64,000 nucleotides of DNA, taken from positions 1 through 64,000 of the forward strand of contig NZ_JALOBS010000026.1 of the NCBI RefSeq assembly GCF_023228165.1. The letters are read 5' to 3'. The notes below the pieces were generated by a model, which saw only the letters and a program-made list of their open reading frames with translations, was not told the DNA's origin and searched no databases. The position numbers and the translations under genes were made by a program. The DNA comes from Methylomonas sp. (GTDB lineage Bacteria; Pseudomonadota; Gammaproteobacteria; Methylococcales; Methylomonadaceae). This document shows positions 25,834-35,288 of the stretch, piece after piece; within the stretch, counting starts at the first letter, position 1; the number at the start of each line of letters is the position of its first letter.

Positions 25834-28659
25834 ATGAATAACAGACTGATACCAGTACAAAACTCGTGGGTTAAGCTGAAAAATACCTCAGGCGACGAAA
25901 AAATCGGTCGCGTTGAAGCCACCATTCCGCGCACTGAAGGCATTCAAGTTAAAGTCAAATGGCATGGAAACCATGAAAGCAGCTTGGTGCCCTTGTCAGA
26001 GTTGCGTAGCGGTTTCAAACTCAACATGGATGTTCAGGATGTCCCAAATTCCCGCACTAGAAAAACGTTCGGTGAAGGCGTCATCGTAAAAACCCGCACC
26101 ATAGGTGGCAGGGATCAGGTGCTCGTAGACTTCCTGGCTTTGGGCCAACAAGTCTGGTTACCTTATGAAAATTTACGACAAATCAAAGGCGTCAAACATC
26201 GTTTCACCCTCTGCGACAAAGGCCCCGCAGATAGCGCAGAACGTTTTCGACTCAAGTCTTTAGCCCATGCCTTGGAGTTATGGAACGAGAACACCGGGTC
26301 TCTTTCCAATCTGGACATTGATCCATTACCACATCAAATCCATCTGGTTCACCATATCCTGGCCTCCGGCAATCTGAACTGGTTGATCGCAGATGATGTT
26401 GGTTTAGGCAAAACCATTGAAACCGGTATGTTGATGGCGGCGCTCAAACAGCGAGGCAATTTGCGCCGCGTGCTGCTGATTACGCCTGCCGGACTGACTA
26501 AGCAATGGCAGGAAGAGCTACATTACAAGTTCAAGTTAGACAAATTCCAAATCTACGGGGAAGACTTTCAAATCAACGAAACCCGCCATTGGAAAATGTA
26601 CGATCACGTCATCGGGTCTATTGACCGGTTAAAAGAAGAAAATCACTTAGAAAGCCTGCTCAAAGCCGATCCGTGGGATTTAATCGTTTTCGACGAAGGC
26701 CACCGCTTAACTCGTCGTCAATACGGACTAAAACTTGATTCTTCACAACGCTTTGAATTAGCCGCAAGCTTACGTACTAAAACCGATGCGATGATTTTAC
26801 TCAGCGCCACGCCTCACCAGGGTATGCACGATAAGTTCACCGCCTTATTGGAATTGTTACATCCCGAGCGCAAAGACGAAATCACTACGCTATCGCTCAA
26901 TCCGGAAATTTTGCGCGACATGGTGTTTCGTAACCATAAAGCCGATGTCACCAATGCCAACGGTGAATTCATCTTTCGCGGCAAAACCACCAAAGCTATG
27001 CGCGTCATGGCCAGCCCCGAAGCTAAAGCCTTTGACGAGACCTTACAAAACTATCTCAAGCAAGGTTACGCCGCCGGTAAAGCCATGGGTATTCGTGGCA
27101 ATACTATCGGGTTTGTCATGACCGTCTACCGTAAACTTGCTGCTTCCAGCGTTGCCGCTATTCAAAGTGCCTTAGAACGCCGCAAACATCGTTTACGAGG
27201 CGAATACGAAAAAGGCTACACCATTAACGATCTGGACGAACGCGATCAACGCTACGCCGGAGAGTGGGAAGAACAGTTAGCCACCGATGCCAAAGAATTT
27301 TTCGACGGCGAAATGTCATTACTTGACGATCTTCTGGCGGAAGCCGCGCAACTCAGAGCCAATGACGGCAAACTACAGTTGTTTATGCAGGAATTAGTGG
27401 GCACTGTATTGGCGGAACATCCCCAACAAAAAATCCTGATCTTCACCGAATACCGCAATACCCAAAACTACCTCAAAGAAGCCCTGCAACAACGTTTCGG
27501 CACCCAGAGCGTAGAACTCATCAACGGCTCCATGTCGCATCAAGATCGGCAAATCGCGATTAACAACTTTGAAGATCAAGCCCAGTTTTTGATCTCCACA
27601 GAAGCCGGTGGCGAAGGTATTAATCTACAACGCCAATGCCACATCATGGTCAATTTTGACCTGCCTTGGAACCCGATGCGCTTGGTGCAACGGATTGGCC
27701 GTTTGTACCGTTACGGCCAACAAAATCGTGTCGTGGTGTTTAACATCCACTCGCCCGGCACCGTCGACGAACAAATCATGAGTTTGATGTACACCCGCAT
27801 CGAGCAAGTCGTATCGGATTTATGCGTCATGAACGGCGACGAGTTCAACGAAAAACTACAAGATGACATCCTAGGTGAAATTGCCGATTTGGTTGACGTC
27901 AAACAAATCCTTAACGACGCTATAGAAGCCGGTATCGACAGAACCCAGCAACGGATCGATGAAGCCTTGCAACGCGCGAAAGAAGCCACCGAGAAACAGC
28001 GCGAACTATTCCAGAATGCCGCCAGCTACGATCCCAATGAAACCCGCAATGAACTGAGCATCAGCAAAGAACACAGCGTTGCTTTTGTTGAAGGCATGTT
28101 CAAACAACTCAATATCGAGATCGTTGAAACTACTCATAACGGTGCCATTTGGCAGATACGCTTACCGGAAACAATTCAACAGGAACTGAACAGCAAACGC
28201 TCGCGCTATGAAGTGACGTTGGATCGGCAACTCGCCGCGCATCGTCCCAACACTCACATGTTGGATTTGGATTCGTTTTTAATGCAATATCTGCTGCAAA
28301 AAGCCAAAGCCTACGACTTTGCTGGTCTTACCGCAGTCCTCAAAACCGAAGCCATCAAAGGCCCTGCCGTTTTCACCAGCATCTTGCGCTGGCAAAATGA
28401 CCAAGGTAATCGCTTGCGCCAAGAGTTTACCGTCTATCAATTGCTCAACAGTGGCAAAGTAGAAACTAATCCACAGGCCTTCGGCGAATGGTTGAAGCAA
28501 CCCGCCGTCACCGGTCAGGTAAATATCGATAAAGAGCGCAACCAAGACTTACTCAAAAAAGCCGAACAAGCCGCCGACAAGCGTTTAGCGCAAGTTAGCA
28601 ACCAATATTTGCAGCCGGAAAATCACCAGTGGGTGACGGCAGCTTGGATAGAAAATTAA
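25834..28659 (+). CDS. SNF2/DEAD-like helicase, DISARM DrmD/RapA-like
   Basis: This is a 941-residue superfamily 2 translocase. An N-terminal beta-rich region (about 1-125) is followed by the motor. Walker A is DDVGLGKTIETG (about 185-196), Walker B is DEGH (about 287), motif III is LLSATPHQG (about 323), and motifs V-VI are EAGGEGINLQ and QRIGRLYRYGQ (about 590 and 619). The C-terminal ~300 residues are helical. The layout resembles RapA and the SNF2-type helicases of phage-defence islands such as DISARM DrmD, but it is shorter than typical DrmD. It is intact. The gene upstream is a TPR-like protein, and downstream is the stump of a DNA methyltransferase, which points to a damaged restriction or defence system. 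Confidence 0.85.
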   Translation: MNNRLIPVQNSWVKLKNTSGDEKIGRVEATIPRTEGIQVKVKWHGNHESSLVPLSELRSGFKLNMDVQDVPNSRTRKTFGEGVIVKTRTIGGRDQVLVDFLALGQQVWLPYENLRQIKGVKHRFTLCDKGPADSAERFRLKSLAHALELWNENTGSLSNLDIDPLPHQIHLVHHILASGNLNWLIADDVGLGKTIETGMLMAALKQRGNLRRVLLITPAGLTKQWQEELHYKFKLDKFQIYGEDFQINETRHWKMYDHVIGSIDRLKEENHLESLLKADPWDLIVFDEGHRLTRRQYGLKLDSSQRFELAASLRTKTDAMILLSATPHQGMHDKFTALLELLHPERKDEITTLSLNPEILRDMVFRNHKADVTNANGEFIFRGKTTKAMRVMASPEAKAFDETLQNYLKQGYAAGKAMGIRGNTIGFVMTVYRKLAASSVAAIQSALERRKHRLRGEYEKGYTINDLDERDQRYAGEWEEQLATDAKEFFDGEMSLLDDLLAEAAQLRANDGKLQLFMQELVGTVLAEHPQQKILIFTEYRNTQNYLKEALQQRFGTQSVELINGSMSHQDRQIAINNFEDQAQFLISTEAGGEGINLQRQCHIMVNFDLPWNPMRLVQRIGRLYRYGQQNRVVVFNIHSPGTVDEQIMSLMYTRIEQVVSDLCVMNGDEFNEKLQDDILGEIADLVDVKQILNDAIEAGIDRTQQRIDEALQRAKEATEKQRELFQNAASYDPNETRNELSISKEHSVAFVEGMFKQLNIEIVETTHNGAIWQIRLPETIQQELNSKRSRYEVTLDRQLAAHRPNTHMLDLDSFLMQYLLQKAKAYDFAGLTAVLKTEAIKGPAVFTSILRWQNDQGNRLRQEFTVYQLLNSGKVETNPQAFGEWLKQPAVTGQVNIDKERNQDLLKKAEQAADKRLAQVSNQYLQPENHQWVTAAWIEN

Positions 28660-28677
28660 AAACATCACGGACACTAC

Positions 28678-28923
28678 ATGGCTAGCAATAACGACAATAA
28701 CGGACAGCAATCCAGTAACTACACCCACTCGCAGGAAGCCGTCCAACGCCCGGACATCGGCATTCAACCGGAATTTAATAACCGCAAACCACCCCAAAAC
28801 TACCGCTATGATTCATCGTTAGCGCCGGAATTAAGCTGGGATGAAAACGCCGAACGTGAACTAGCAGAACTAATGGGTGACCCCTTTGATTCTTGTATCT
28901 TTCTATCCTGCCAACCAAGGTGA
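28678..28923 (+). pseudogene. Truncated site-specific DNA-methyltransferase, N-terminus only
   Basis: The frame starts 18 bp after the helicase. Its first ~64 codons end in NYRYDSSLAPELSWDENAERELAE, which resembles the N-terminus of large adenine-type DNA methyltransferases that accompany such helicases. After about 28870 the match stops, and the reading continues with unrelated residues to a stop at 28921-28923. A full enzyme of this type would be several hundred residues or more, and no methylase catalytic motif (DPPY or NPPY) is present. Family assignment is from memory of the N-terminal motif and needs a search. Confidence 0.6.
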
Positions 28924-29313
28924 ATAATCTTCATGGGTTAGCAAAGAGGAGGAATTTCAAGGTTACAGTTACAAAGAAGCTGTAAAACCGATTGTAGGTA
29001 ATGAGTTACGCTCTTTGCTACTAATTTCAGAAAAACCAATTTTTTGCTTGAATGCACCTAGAAGCGATCGTCTATTTAGTTTCATGAGAATGATGTTAGC
29101 GGCTAGATTTTGTCTCTAACTATTTTTGCTAAATGACTATAAAAGTCATCAATAAACGAATGGAAACAGTAACACTAACGCCACGTTGACTTTTATTTTC
29201 TAGGGTGAGGCCAGGCCTTTATGAGCGTTACAGTAACAAATTAGGGTTGCTAATAATTTCATTCATCCAAAAGTGCAAATGCGCGAAAAACTTTTATAAC
29301 CTATGGAGTATTT
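28924..29313. other. Deletion-junction region with a second ORF remnant
   Basis: This 390-bp stretch follows the methyltransferase stump. An open frame without a start codon runs 28928-29119 on the plus strand (segments EEFQGYSYKEAVKP and NELRSLLLISEKPIFCLNAP). It looks like coding debris from another gene, of no family I recognise. The rest is AT-rich and must contain the promoter of the dockerin gene. A GGAG box lies just before the start at 29314. Confidence 0.4.
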
Positions 29314-31341
29314 ATGGAAATTCGTCGACATTATCGCAGGCCATACACCCTTGAGAGATTATTTATGCCATTAAGCACGATTTTAGCGTTGCTACTATTG
29401 GTACCGGCAGCACTTGCGGCCGGACAGGATGGTGACGACAGGCTCTCGTCGCCTAAAGCCCCCCGAATTTTGGCGCGTAGCGCTTTAGGGCCAAGATCTT
29501 CGCCTTTCGACCCGCCTTCTCAAGATGTTTTTTTTACTGACGCGAACGATGCCAGAGGACGAGAGTACTATGTCACGACGGAAGGAGCCAAGGTCTACGA
29601 CCTTTACAGCGGCCACTATGAAGGTTGGGGCGACTACGAATACACGTTGCCGGCTTCTCCCACTCCCAAGTTGATGGCACCGGCTACCCTGGCGATGGCA
29701 AGCACGGATCTGCAACTTCCGGGTACGGCAAGTTTCCGAACGCTCGATAGCAATGGCGACGGCATTTATGAAGGCATTGCCGCCGATGTCGACGTAGAGG
29801 TGTTGACTGCCGGTAGCTACACGATAGTCGGGCGGCTTGAGAAGAACGGCAATTTGGTGGCAAACAGGCCGGCTTATGAATCGCAGTTATCCAGCCGCGC
29901 TACTTTTCAGGTAAACGCTCCGGGTAGCCAAAAGGTAACTATCATATTTTCCGGGGAGCTGATTTATCTATCCGGGCAAGACGGCCCTTACGATCTGGTG
30001 TTGAGAGGTAACAACATCCATCTTACGCTGCAGACCCCAGCATACGACCATCGTTCCTTTTGCGAGCTACTGACCACTATCACCGGGGTAGACGACGAAG
30101 GAATTGACGAGAACAATGATGGCACGCTGGAAGGCATCCGCGCTAATGTCGAATTAACCGGCCGCGCCGCCGGCAACTATCGCATGATAGGCAGTCTCAT
30201 CAAAAACGGCGCAACCTTGGTCAACGCCAGTGCCGAAATTACGCTCTCGGCCGACCGGCAGACCGTATCCTTGGTATTTTCCGGTCTGCCACTGAAACGA
30301 TCCGGAAAGGATGGTCCCTACGAAGGCGTGGTGTACTTGCAGGACGGCAACAGTCATACCGTTTCAAGCTTCGATTTTCCGACGCAAGCCTACCAAGCCG
30401 GTGCTTTCGAGTCGGTGATCGAGCCGGTCGGGGCTCAATCGGACCAAGGCATAGACAGCAACGGCAATGGCCTGCACGACACGCTCTCCGTCACCTTTGG
30501 GGCGTCGTTCTCCCGCGGTGGAACCTTCCTGTTGACCGGTGCCCTCAGTAATGCAGCCGGAAACAACACCGTGTTCAGCGAACAACTGATCACCGTTGTA
30601 CCTGGCACCCGGCAAGTGTCTCTCAATTTCGCCGGCCCCGATATCTATGGGCAGCAAATAGACGGTCCTTACCGGATCGAAGTTTCGCTCCGCGACCCAT
30701 CGACTCAGGAAGTCATTGACCGGCTAGCATTGCCACAAGAAACCAAGGAATACCTGTATACCGATTTCGATTCGTCTCGGAATATATCAGCCATTACTTT
30801 AACTGGCGCCTCAAACGACCAGGGCATCGATACTGACGGGAACGGTTTGTTTAATCAACTTCAGGTCGGTGTGGCCGTGAAACTGATAAACAGCGGTACT
30901 TACGAATGGAGTGCGCGTTTGGTCGATTCACGCGGCACTGAGATAGGTTTCTACACTAAGAGAGCTTTCTTAAATGCCGGCAACAGCCAAATTGATTTTG
31001 TCTTTGACGGCACCCGAATCGGCAAGAACGGTAGAGATGGGCCTTATTTCGTCAAGAGCCTATTGATGTACGGGACTAGCACCAACCTGGTAGCCACAGA
31101 TGTAGCTGCGACCTCAGATTATACGGCTAGCGAGCTCGAGGGTTACGTAGCCAAAATAGCGGGAGATATCAACGGCGATGGCAAAGTGGATCAGGCCGAT
31201 GTGACGCTGTTCCAACAAAGCCTAGGCAGTGTGATAGGCGATGCGAAGTACAATCCGGACGCTGATCTCGATGGCGATGGTCGGGTTACCATCAATGACC
31301 TGCGCATACTTCGCGAACTGATTAAAAAATCTAGGCCGTGA
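29314..31341 (+). CDS. Secreted four-repeat protein with C-terminal dockerin
   Basis: This is a 675-residue exported protein. A basic N-region and hydrophobic core end near AALAAGQ (about residue 36), and Met18 is a possible alternative start. Four related units of about 115-120 residues follow. Each opens with an Asp/Asn/Gly calcium-type loop (near 145, 266, 382 and 507) and ends with a DGPY motif (near 222, 332, 449 and 574). The last 60 residues form a type I dockerin, with two loops: GDINGDGKVDQADV (about 616) and DLDGDGRVTINDL (about 650). Dockerins bind cohesins. The next gene encodes a cohesin-like protein. No catalytic domain is recognised, so the repeats may be binding or scaffolding modules. 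Confidence 0.8.
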   Translation: MEIRRHYRRPYTLERLFMPLSTILALLLLVPAALAAGQDGDDRLSSPKAPRILARSALGPRSSPFDPPSQDVFFTDANDARGREYYVTTEGAKVYDLYSGHYEGWGDYEYTLPASPTPKLMAPATLAMASTDLQLPGTASFRTLDSNGDGIYEGIAADVDVEVLTAGSYTIVGRLEKNGNLVANRPAYESQLSSRATFQVNAPGSQKVTIIFSGELIYLSGQDGPYDLVLRGNNIHLTLQTPAYDHRSFCELLTTITGVDDEGIDENNDGTLEGIRANVELTGRAAGNYRMIGSLIKNGATLVNASAEITLSADRQTVSLVFSGLPLKRSGKDGPYEGVVYLQDGNSHTVSSFDFPTQAYQAGAFESVIEPVGAQSDQGIDSNGNGLHDTLSVTFGASFSRGGTFLLTGALSNAAGNNTVFSEQLITVVPGTRQVSLNFAGPDIYGQQIDGPYRIEVSLRDPSTQEVIDRLALPQETKEYLYTDFDSSRNISAITLTGASNDQGIDTDGNGLFNQLQVGVAVKLINSGTYEWSARLVDSRGTEIGFYTKRAFLNAGNSQIDFVFDGTRIGKNGRDGPYFVKSLLMYGTSTNLVATDVAATSDYTASELEGYVAKIAGDINGDGKVDQADVTLFQQSLGSVIGDAKYNPDADLDGDGRVTINDLRILRELIKKSRP

Positions 31342-31407
31342 GTCATGGACGGAGCGGTCGGGGTATTGACCGCTCTATTCAATCGGCTAAACGAATAAAC
31401 ACAAAAT

Positions 31408-32040
31408 ATGGAGCACGATATGTCAAAAAAATTAATGCTTTGCGGAACTTTGTTTTCGATCGGATTTGCCGTTTTTCAAACCGCAAATGCAGCATCGATT
31501 AACTTGACTCCCTCAAGTACAACGGTATTGTTCAGCAATACCGTACAGGTAGCAGTTTTAGCCGATATAGACGTATCTGAATCCATTATAGGCTTTGGGT
31601 TCGATCTTTCGCTTAGCTCAGGAGGAGTACTTGATTTTGTGGGGTTTACCCCAGGAGGACTATTCGCTGATGATCTTTTAAATCTTGCTCCATTCAGCGA
31701 CAGCGATGGTATTCGCGGTGCGTCAAACGGTGATCTGTTTTTTGGTCCAGCCATTTCCGGAAGCGGCATTCTGCTGGGCACTTTAGATCTAAAAGCTATC
31801 GGTTTAGGGACCGCGACGATTGATCTTTTGGCTGATGACCTAAATTTCTTTTTTACAGAAGGACTTATTCCTGAAGATCCAGGGCTTGTCAATTTTATTC
31901 CTCCCGTTACTAACGCTAGTATAACTGTTGTCGCAAACAATAATATTCCAGAGCCGCCTTTGGGGATGCTTATTGGAGTTGGAGTAGCAGCGATGATGCG
32001 ATCCCTGCCAAGACAGAGAAATAGGCTATCGATTGGCTGA
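31408..32040 (+). CDS. Cohesin-like protein with PEP-CTERM type anchor
   Basis: This is a 210-residue exported protein. The signal peptide ends at NAASINL (about residue 28). The middle ~140 residues have the cohesin pattern: VQVAVLADIDVSESIIGFGF, then LDFVGFTPGGLF, then GSGILLGTLDLKAIGLGTATI. The C-terminus has IPEP, a hydrophobic helix and an Arg-rich tail, as in PEP-CTERM sorted proteins, though the tail is longer than usual. Such proteins are processed by exosortase and displayed or released at the cell surface. It starts 66 bp after the dockerin gene, suggesting a matched pair. Confidence 0.72.
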   Translation: MEHDMSKKLMLCGTLFSIGFAVFQTANAASINLTPSSTTVLFSNTVQVAVLADIDVSESIIGFGFDLSLSSGGVLDFVGFTPGGLFADDLLNLAPFSDSDGIRGASNGDLFFGPAISGSGILLGTLDLKAIGLGTATIDLLADDLNFFFTEGLIPEDPGLVNFIPPVTNASITVVANNNIPEPPLGMLIGVGVAAMMRSLPRQRNRLSIG

Positions 32041-32421
32041 TTCAGGTTAAGCAAGCAATCATGCCACTAGCTTCCATTTTAATTTGCCGAAGGTCCGATA
32101 GTAGGGCGGAGGGTTTCTAAAAGCCTAAAAGCACATACGGCCTTCTCGGTTATTGAAAACATCAGGCTCTTTTAAAAGTCCACGTTTTGAATCTTCGTAC
32201 TTGTTCCTCAATCTATTATGGAAGCATTGAATGGCTGCTCAGGGGCTACGACCTGTCATTTATTTGAAAAGCGGGGCAGTGGTCTTTTGGTCGTCAGCGT
32301 CAACTGTTCTCACCGGATTGTACCCCTGGCTATTTCAAACAGCTGATTAGCTGTGCCGGGCAATCCGCCAAACATTGGCACGATAACTTGTAGCCGGTTC
32401 CCAGCCGACCGATGATCAACG
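32041..32421. other. Intergenic region, no gene recognised
   Basis: This 381-bp gap separates the convergent cohesin-like and outer-membrane-factor genes. I see no coding frame of note and no clear repeats apart from the terminator that follows. Confidence 0.5.
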
Positions 32422-32449
32422 CAAAACGCCGGGCCCAAGGTCCGGCGTT
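32422..32449 (-). terminator. Terminator of the RND efflux operon
   Basis: A perfect 9-bp stem (AAACGCCGG at 32423-32431, CCGGCGTTT at 32441-32449) with a 9-nt loop lies 13 bp past the stop of the outer-membrane factor. On the minus strand the stem ends in TTTT, fitting intrinsic termination. Confidence 0.75.
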
Positions 32450-32461
32450 TACCGTGTCGCG

Positions 32462-34057
32462 TTAATGGCTGCCCTTGGTTAAATCGTTGAACGTGCCCTT
32501 ATTGCTTGTATCCACATCGATGTTGCCGGCTGCCACCGGCTTGTCCAGACCGCTATATTGCAAGGGTTCGAAAGGTTGTATTTGCTCGTCGGCCGGTAAC
32601 TGGTTACGGTTCCAGCCGCCGCCCAGCGCGCGTATCAACGCCACCGAGGATTTCAACAACGCGGTTTTGACTTCGACTGCCGTGATGCGCGCCTCCAGGG
32701 TGTTGACCTGGGCGTAGATCAAATCCAGACTGGAGTTAAGCCCGCCCCGGAACAATTCCATGGACAGGTTTTGCGATTTCAGCGCCGCACCGACCGCGGC
32801 TTCCTGGGTTTGTGCCTGCTCGGCAAACAGCCGGGTTTGGCTTAAGCCATTTTCCACTTCGCGGAAAGCATTCAGCACCGTCGAGCGGTACCTATCTTCG
32901 GTTTCCCGGTAGGCGGACCAGGATTGTTGCAATTGGGCTCTACGGAAACCGCCGTCGAAAATCGGCAGCGATACCGACGAACCGTAAGACCATAAACTGC
33001 TGGCCAGTTTGATCATGTCTATGCCTTTATCTTCGAAGCCGCCGCCGGCCTGAAAGGTCACTCTTGGAAAGAACGCCGCCCGGGCAATACCGATTTCACG
33101 GTTGGCCTGCGCCATGTGCCGTTCCATGCCGGCGATGTCCGGCCGCCGTTCCAGCAAGGTAGACGGCAATTTGGCCGGTATTTTGAAATTCGCCAGGCGT
33201 AGTTCGTCCACCGGTGCGATTTGAAAACTGGCCGGTGCTTGGTTCACCAGTATCGCAATGGCATGCTCCATCACTTGGCGCTGGGCCTGAATGTCCAGCA
33301 GTTTGGCTTCGGTACTGTGTAGCAAATACTCGGCCCTCGCCACGTCCAGATCGGAAGCGATGCCGCCGTTGAATTGGGTTTTGACGATGTTCAACGATTG
33401 TTTGTAATAGTCTATCGAGGCCTTATAGGTGGCATTTTGCGCATCCAGGCCGCGCAGGCTAAAGTAATCTGAGGCTATTTCGGCCTGTAAACTCAAACGG
33501 GCCAGCGCAAAGTCGGCGGCTTTTTGTTCGGCCCGATAGGTTTGGGCGCGGGCGGCGTTGCGGATTTCCGACCAGAAATCCGGCTCCCAGGAGGCGATGC
33601 CGCCGGTATTGATGCTGGTGTCGTAGTTGGGTTCGCCCGGCGCGCGAAACAGGCTGTTGTCGGACTGCTTGTTGCGCGAGGCGCCGAATTCAATACCGAT
33701 CTGCGGCAATAGGCGGGAGCGGATTTTCATCATGGTATCGCGGGCCTGCACGAAGCGTTCGGCCGCGGCCTGCAAATCCGGGTTGGCCGCCATGGCCTGC
33801 TGTTCCAACTGATTCAAGATAGTGTCGTTAAACAGCGTCCACCAATCGGCGCGCAATTCGCCATCGGCAGGCACGGCATCCACGAATGGACTGGCTCCAT
33901 GCCATGAATTGGGTACCACAAACCGGGCCGGTTGATAGTCCGGCGCCAGATCGACCGCCGGTCCGCGCATACAGCCCGATATTGACAAAGTCAGCAACAG
34001 CCAGCCGCCGTGCCGCAGCGTGCGGCGAGCAGCGCGAAGTTTGCGTATCTTAACCAT
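32462..34057 (-). CDS. RND efflux outer-membrane lipoprotein, NodT/TolC family
   Basis: About 531 residues from the ATG at 34057. Longer in-frame starts run into the adaptor gene and are less likely. The lipoprotein signal ends at SISGC (Cys29). Two tandem outer-membrane efflux domains follow, with the usual LERRPDIAGMERHM segment near the middle and long helices rich in Ala, Gln and Arg. It forms the outer-membrane exit duct of a tripartite pump. It overlaps the end of the adaptor gene by 8 bp and is the last gene of the operon. Confidence 0.93.
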   Translation of the reverse strand: MVKIRKLRAARRTLRHGGWLLLTLSISGCMRGPAVDLAPDYQPARFVVPNSWHGASPFVDAVPADGELRADWWTLFNDTILNQLEQQAMAANPDLQAAAERFVQARDTMMKIRSRLLPQIGIEFGASRNKQSDNSLFRAPGEPNYDTSINTGGIASWEPDFWSEIRNAARAQTYRAEQKAADFALARLSLQAEIASDYFSLRGLDAQNATYKASIDYYKQSLNIVKTQFNGGIASDLDVARAEYLLHSTEAKLLDIQAQRQVMEHAIAILVNQAPASFQIAPVDELRLANFKIPAKLPSTLLERRPDIAGMERHMAQANREIGIARAAFFPRVTFQAGGGFEDKGIDMIKLASSLWSYGSSVSLPIFDGGFRRAQLQQSWSAYRETEDRYRSTVLNAFREVENGLSQTRLFAEQAQTQEAAVGAALKSQNLSMELFRGGLNSSLDLIYAQVNTLEARITAVEVKTALLKSSVALIRALGGGWNRNQLPADEQIQPFEPLQYSGLDKPVAAGNIDVDTSNKGTFNDLTKGSH

Positions 34058-35288
34058 GATCCGCCACCGTCTGTTTTGCAGCCGCGGCGTGATCCACTTC
34101 CACCTTGGTTTGCGGATTATCGTAACCAGGCGCCGGCGTGACGATGCGTACTTCATCACCTTCCAGCAGCGCGGCGCTGGGGTTGTTGACGATGCGGTCG
34201 CTGGCGGACACCCCTGATATCACTTCCACCGTGGCATCCAGAATCTTGCTGACGCTGATGGGCTTGAAGTGAATGCGGTCATCTTTCGTTACCGTGGCGA
34301 CCTGGGTACCTTGGTCGTCGAACACCATGGCGCTGGACGGAATCGACATCACATTTTGGTCGACCGGCGCACTGATGCGTACCGTGGCGTAAGAACCGGG
34401 CCACAAGGCATGGTCTTCATTGTCGATGGTAAATTCGGCCACCACGGTGCGGGTATTGGGATCGATACCGTTGGCGGTGGTCAAAAACCGGGCGGTGAAA
34501 TGGCGGTCTGGAAATTGCGGTACCGTCACGTCCGCCGTCATGCTGGATTTCAGGAAGCGGGCGAACGGCGACGGCACAGAAATGAACAGCCGCATCTTAT
34601 GAATGTCGGCTACCTGAAACAAGTCCGACATGGTGCTGCCGTCGTTGATGCTGCTGCTGATATAGCCTTCGTTATTGATGTAATCGCCGACGTTGATGCT
34701 GCGGCGAGTGACGATGCCGTCGTAAGGCGCGACGATGGTTTTAAAGCGCATTTTGGCGTCGAAGTTGCTGACGTTGTGCTTGGCCGCGTTCACCTGGGCT
34801 TTTTCCGCCAACATGTTGGCTTGCTGCACCGAAATGGCCTGCTCGGAGACCGCGTGCGATTCGCGCATGGCCAAATAGCGTTTGGCGGTAACCACCGCCA
34901 GGTTGTATTTGGCCTGCTGGGCTTCCAGGTCGGCTTGGGCCTGGGCGAATTGGGCATCCAGGGCCGGGGCGGCGATTTCCGCCAGCTTTTCGCCTTTTTT
35001 AACCTGGGCGCCGTAGTCCTTGTACCACATCTTCACATAGCCCGAGACCTGGGCGTAAATCGGCGCCTGGTACCAGGCATCGATGGTGCCGGGCAAGGTG
35101 ATGGTTTCGCTGGCTTCGCCCGGGGTAGCGCTGGTGAGCGCTACAGTCGGTATGGCGGCTGCCAGGGTTTGTTCCCGTAGCGCTTCCGCGTCCTGCCGGC
35201 GTTGGTAAAACTGGTAACCCAAGTAACTCGCCAACAGTATCAAAGCCCAAAGGGTGGTGGTGTGTTTTATGGTTCGAGTGTTATTCAT
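34050..35288 (-). CDS. RND periplasmic adaptor protein (HlyD/MFP family)
   Basis: This 412-residue protein has an N-terminal membrane helix (LWALILLASYLGYQFYQRR, about 13-31) in place of a cleaved signal. A split lipoyl domain, an alpha hairpin of about 80 residues (ADLEAQQAKYNLAVVTAKRYLA) and the beta-barrel segment IVAPYDGIVTRRSINVGDYI follow. It links the RND permease to the outer-membrane factor. Its ATG overlaps the permease stop (ATGA), so translation is coupled. Confidence 0.93.
   Translation of the reverse strand: MNNTRTIKHTTTLWALILLASYLGYQFYQRRQDAEALREQTLAAAIPTVALTSATPGEASETITLPGTIDAWYQAPIYAQVSGYVKMWYKDYGAQVKKGEKLAEIAAPALDAQFAQAQADLEAQQAKYNLAVVTAKRYLAMRESHAVSEQAISVQQANMLAEKAQVNAAKHNVSNFDAKMRFKTIVAPYDGIVTRRSINVGDYINNEGYISSSINDGSTMSDLFQVADIHKMRLFISVPSPFARFLKSSMTADVTVPQFPDRHFTARFLTTANGIDPNTRTVVAEFTIDNEDHALWPGSYATVRISAPVDQNVMSIPSSAMVFDDQGTQVATVTKDDRIHFKPISVSKILDATVEVISGVSASDRIVNNPSAALLEGDEVRIVTPAPGYDNPQTKVEVDHAAAAKQTVADHG

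Noticed and set aside
24180..28923. Complete DISARM system
   Set aside because: Only a DrmD-like helicase and a methylase stump are present. DrmA, DrmB and DrmC are absent and the first gene is a TPR-like protein not known from DISARM.
34269..35180. 303-codon plus-strand open frame opposite the RND adaptor
   Set aside because: Fully antisense to a well-supported adaptor gene, with low-complexity His/Gly/Val-rich translation. Same judgement for the plus-strand frames at 35321-35989, 36011-36610, 37116-37820 and 37775-38533.
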